6,294 bases of DNA from Accumulibacter sp. (lineage in GTDB: Bacteria; Pseudomonadota; Gammaproteobacteria; Burkholderiales; Rhodocyclaceae). The translations under genes were made by a program, and so were the position numbers. Location: assembly GCA_031284185.1 (NCBI GenBank), contig JAITAJ010000299.1:1-6294 (forward strand), given 5' to 3'. Under the pieces are notes generated by a model. That model did not search any database and was not told where the DNA came from. It saw nothing but the letters and a program-made list of their open reading frames with translations. Of the stretch, positions 3,908 through 6,294 are shown piece after piece. The number at the start of each line of letters is the position of its first letter. Position 1 is the first letter of the stretch.

Positions 3908-6294
3908 CCTTCACCGATCTCTTCATCCGGCGTCCCATCCTGTCGCTGGCGGTCAGCATGTTGATTCTGCTGACCGGCGTCGCCGCGTTCTTTTCGCTGC
4001 CGGTGCGCCAGTATCCGAAGATGGAAAGCGCGACCATCGTCGTGACCACGCTCTTCCCCGGCGCGACCCAGGAGGTCATGCAGGGCTTCGTCACTACGCC
4101 GATCGCCCAGTCCATCGCCAGCGCCAACGGCATCGAATATCTGCTGTCGACTTCCACCCTCGGGCGCAGCGAAATCAAGGCCAAGCTCACGCTCAACGCC
4201 AACGCCGACCGCGCCATGACCGAGGTGTTGAGCAAAATCCAGCAGGTCAAGTACCTGCTTCCCGAAGGCGTCTATGACCCGGCAATCGAGAAGATCACCG
4301 ACGGCGTTTCGGCGGTGCAATATGTGGCATTTCTCAGCGACCGGCAGAGCATTCCCGAGATCACCGACTTCATCACCCGCATGGTGAAACCGCTGATAAC
4401 CTCGGTGCCGGGCGTGGCCTCGGTCGACGTGTATGGCGGGCAGGCGTTTGCCATGCGCCTGTGGGTCGACCCGGCGAAGCTCGCCGCGCGCGGCCTCACC
4501 GCGACGGATCTGGCCGAGGCGCTACGCGCCAATAACGTGCAGGCCGCGCCCGGCGCGCTGCGCGGCAAGGACACCCTGATCCCGATCACTGCGGCCACCG
4601 ATCTGCGCGACATACAGGCGTTCCGTGACATGGTGATCAAGCGCGGCGACGGCGGCGTCGTGCGCCTCTCCGATGTCGCCGCCGTGGAATTGGGCGGGCA
4701 AAATTACGACAGCAGCTTTATGGAACACGGCGAGCGTGGTGTGGCGCTGGGCGTTTCGCCGACCCCGGACGGCAATCCGCTGGAAATCGTCGCCGGAGTC
4801 ACCGCGCTCCTGCCGGACCTGCAACGGGCGGCGCCGCCCGGCCTGAAAATCATCAACAGCTTCGACATGGCGCGCTTCGTCGATGCCTCCATCGACGAGG
4901 TGATAAAAACCTTGCTGGAAGCAGTCGTTATCGTCGTCGCGGTGATCTTCCTGTTCCTCGGCGCGTTTCGCGCGGTGCTCATCCCTATCGTCACCATCCC
5001 GCTGTCGCTGGTCGGCGCGGCGGCGCTGATGCTCCTCTTCGGCTTTTCGATCAACCTCCTGACCCTGCTGGCGATGGTGCTCTCCATCGGCCTGGTGGTC
5101 GACGACGCCATCGTGGTGGTGGAAAACATCCACCGCCACATCGAGGATGGACTCTCGCCGGTCAAGGCGGCGCTCCTCGGCGCGCGCGAAATCGTCTGGC
5201 CGGTGATCGGCATGACCGTCACATTGGCGGCGGTCTATGCGCCGATCGGACTGATGGGCGGGCTGACCGGCGCCATGTTCAAGGAATTCGCCTTCTCCCT
5301 GGCATGTGCGGTCATCGTCTCGGGCGTCGTCGCCCTGACGCTCTCGCCGATGATGAGCAGCTTCCTGCTCGACGCGAAACGCTCCGAGGGACGCCTGGCG
5401 CGGCGCATCGAGCGCGCCATGCGCGGCCTGGGAGAAGCCTACGGCCGCTTGCTGGCGCACACGCTACATGCGCGCGCGGCGGTGCTGCTGGTCTGCGTAG
5501 CGGTGCTGGCCGGCATCGTGACGATGTTTCTGGACGTGCGGCGCGAGCTGGCGCCGGGCGAGGATCAAAGCTACCTGTTCGTGCAGATCAAGGCGCCGCA
5601 GTATGCCAACGTCGAGTACACGGAGCGCGTGGCGCGCGAAGTGGAAAAGCTGTTCCAGCAATTGCCCGACTACGACGGCGGCTGGCTGTCGAACGGCACG
5701 GGCGGGCAGAACGATGGTTTCGGCGGCGTCAACCTCAAGGATTGGCGCGAACGCAAGATGAGCGCCGACGAGGCCGAAGCCTTGCTCAACGGACGATTCT
5801 CCGGCATCACCGGCGCCTCGGTGACCGCTTTCCAGGCCGCGGCCCTGCCGGCCGGCAGCGACGGCCTGCCGGTGAAGATGGTGCTGCGCGCGCCGCAGGG
5901 CTTCGCTGAACTGTACCAGGCGCTCGAAACCATCAAGGGCGCGGCCTGGGGCAGCGGCCTCTTCGCCTACGTCGACAGCGATCTGGTCTTCGACAGTCCG
6001 CAGGCGCGCCTGTCGATCGACGCGGCCAAGGCGGGCGAGATGGGCGTGCGCATGCGCGACGTGGCCGATACCCTGGCGACGCTGGTCGGCGAGAACACCA
6101 TCAACCGCTTCAACTGGTTCGACCGCGCCTACGACGTCATCGCCCAGGCGCCGCAAGACAAACGCCGCGCGCCGGAAGACCTGACCGGCTACTACGTGCG
6201 GACGCGCTCCGGCGCGCTGGTGCCGCTCTCCACGGTGGTCGACGTCGAAATGCGGCCCGAAGCCAACCGGTTGGCGCAGTTCAACCAGATGAAC
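3904..6294 (+). CDS. RND multidrug efflux transporter, inner-membrane permease (MexI-like), 3' truncated by window
   Basis: This is a proton-driven resistance-nodulation-division pump subunit; 797 residues are visible and about 230-250 are missing at the right edge (family size about 1,020-1,050). TM1 is at about 9-29 (RRPILSLAVSMLILLTG), followed by the porter loop opening LPVRQYPKMESATIVVTTLF. TM2 is at about 337-355, TM3 at 360-378 and TM4 at 383-405, with the proton-relay pair Asp400-Asp401 in GLVVDDAIVVVENI (AcrB Asp407/408). TM5 is at about 432-450, TM6 at 463-490 and TM7 at 526-543, followed by RRELAPGEDQ and the second porter loop. The relay Lys and Arg of TM10-TM11 lie outside. From memory the sequence is close to MexI of P. 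aeruginosa MexGHI-OpmD along its whole visible length, so I place it in the HAE1 group; its substrate is unknown. The ATG overlaps the adaptor stop (ATGA), with GGGAGG 6 nt upstream, indicating coupled translation. Confidence 0.96.
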   Translation, partial: MTFTDLFIRRPILSLAVSMLILLTGVAAFFSLPVRQYPKMESATIVVTTLFPGATQEVMQGFVTTPIAQSIASANGIEYLLSTSTLGRSEIKAKLTLNANADRAMTEVLSKIQQVKYLLPEGVYDPAIEKITDGVSAVQYVAFLSDRQSIPEITDFITRMVKPLITSVPGVASVDVYGGQAFAMRLWVDPAKLAARGLTATDLAEALRANNVQAAPGALRGKDTLIPITAATDLRDIQAFRDMVIKRGDGGVVRLSDVAAVELGGQNYDSSFMEHGERGVALGVSPTPDGNPLEIVAGVTALLPDLQRAAPPGLKIINSFDMARFVDASIDEVIKTLLEAVVIVVAVIFLFLGAFRAVLIPIVTIPLSLVGAAALMLLFGFSINLLTLLAMVLSIGLVVDDAIVVVENIHRHIEDGLSPVKAALLGAREIVWPVIGMTVTLAAVYAPIGLMGGLTGAMFKEFAFSLACAVIVSGVVALTLSPMMSSFLLDAKRSEGRLARRIERAMRGLGEAYGRLLAHTLHARAAVLLVCVAVLAGIVTMFLDVRRELAPGEDQSYLFVQIKAPQYANVEYTERVAREVEKLFQQLPDYDGGWLSNGTGGQNDGFGGVNLKDWRERKMSADEAEALLNGRFSGITGASVTAFQAAALPAGSDGLPVKMVLRAPQGFAELYQALETIKGAAWGSGLFAYVDSDLVFDSPQARLSIDAAKAGEMGVRMRDVADTLATLVGENTINRFNWFDRAYDVIAQAPQDKRRAPEDLTGYYVRTRSGALVPLSTVVDVEMRPEANRLAQFNQMN

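Noticed and set aside
3547..4320. 257-codon minus-strand frame across the adaptor-transporter junction
   Set aside because: It is the antisense of two well-supported overlapping genes, with no motif of its own.
4522..5460. 312-codon minus-strand frame opposite the transporter
   Set aside because: Its product is a His/Asp/Arg/Gln-rich low-complexity chain typical of antisense shadows of high-GC genes, and the plus strand is a clear RND transporter.
5464..6156. 230-codon minus-strand frame opposite the transporter
   Set aside because: It shows the same shadow-type composition and has no ribosome site or domain.

Overview
The window looks like part of a GC-rich proteobacterial genome, most likely beta- or gammaproteobacterial. 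The codon usage is strongly G/C-ending, the ribosome binding sites are clear, and the transporter matches the Pseudomonas-type RND families. The left third reads like the backbone of an integrative element. The right two thirds carry a TetR-controlled RND efflux pump. No rRNA, tRNA, CRISPR array or transposase was seen.

Region 1 (1-886) begins with the last 62 codons of an unrecognised protein. A possible 59-codon ORF follows, joined by an ATGA overlap, and it contains three CTGTGGCA repeats and a 13-bp perfect inverted repeat. From about 366 to 886 there is no convincing gene. This stretch holds a compact series of RNA-type hairpins (432-624), two of which are mutually exclusive. Then come a 52-nt tract with no A and only three G, and a perfect Shine-Dalgarno sequence with no usable start codon beside it. 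Structured leaders of this kind upstream of integrase and other DNA-handling genes recall the known radC RNA motif. That match is a suggestion and was not tested.

Region 2 (887-1750) encodes a 287-residue tyrosine recombinase with all catalytic residues visible. Its start is set by a good ribosome binding site.

Region 3 (1778-6294) is the efflux locus. A TetR-family repressor gene on the minus strand ends 27 bp from the integrase stop, so the two genes converge. It starts at TTG. A 330-bp divergent intergenic region separates it from the pump genes and holds four strong inverted repeats in about 120 bp, then a promoter whose perfect TATAAT box lies between two CCGAC/GTCGG palindromes. The pump genes follow: a membrane-anchored periplasmic adaptor (MexH-like) and, overlapping it by 4 nt, an inner-membrane RND transporter (MexI-like). 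The transporter runs off the right edge after 797 residues.

The likely working model is that the repressor binds the palindromes around the -10 box and blocks transcription of the adaptor-transporter operon until an effector releases it. The pump then exports an unknown amphiphilic compound through an outer-membrane channel that is not in this window. Placing an efflux cassette directly beside an element-type integrase suggests that the pump is cargo or lies at an element edge, but no element boundary can be seen here.
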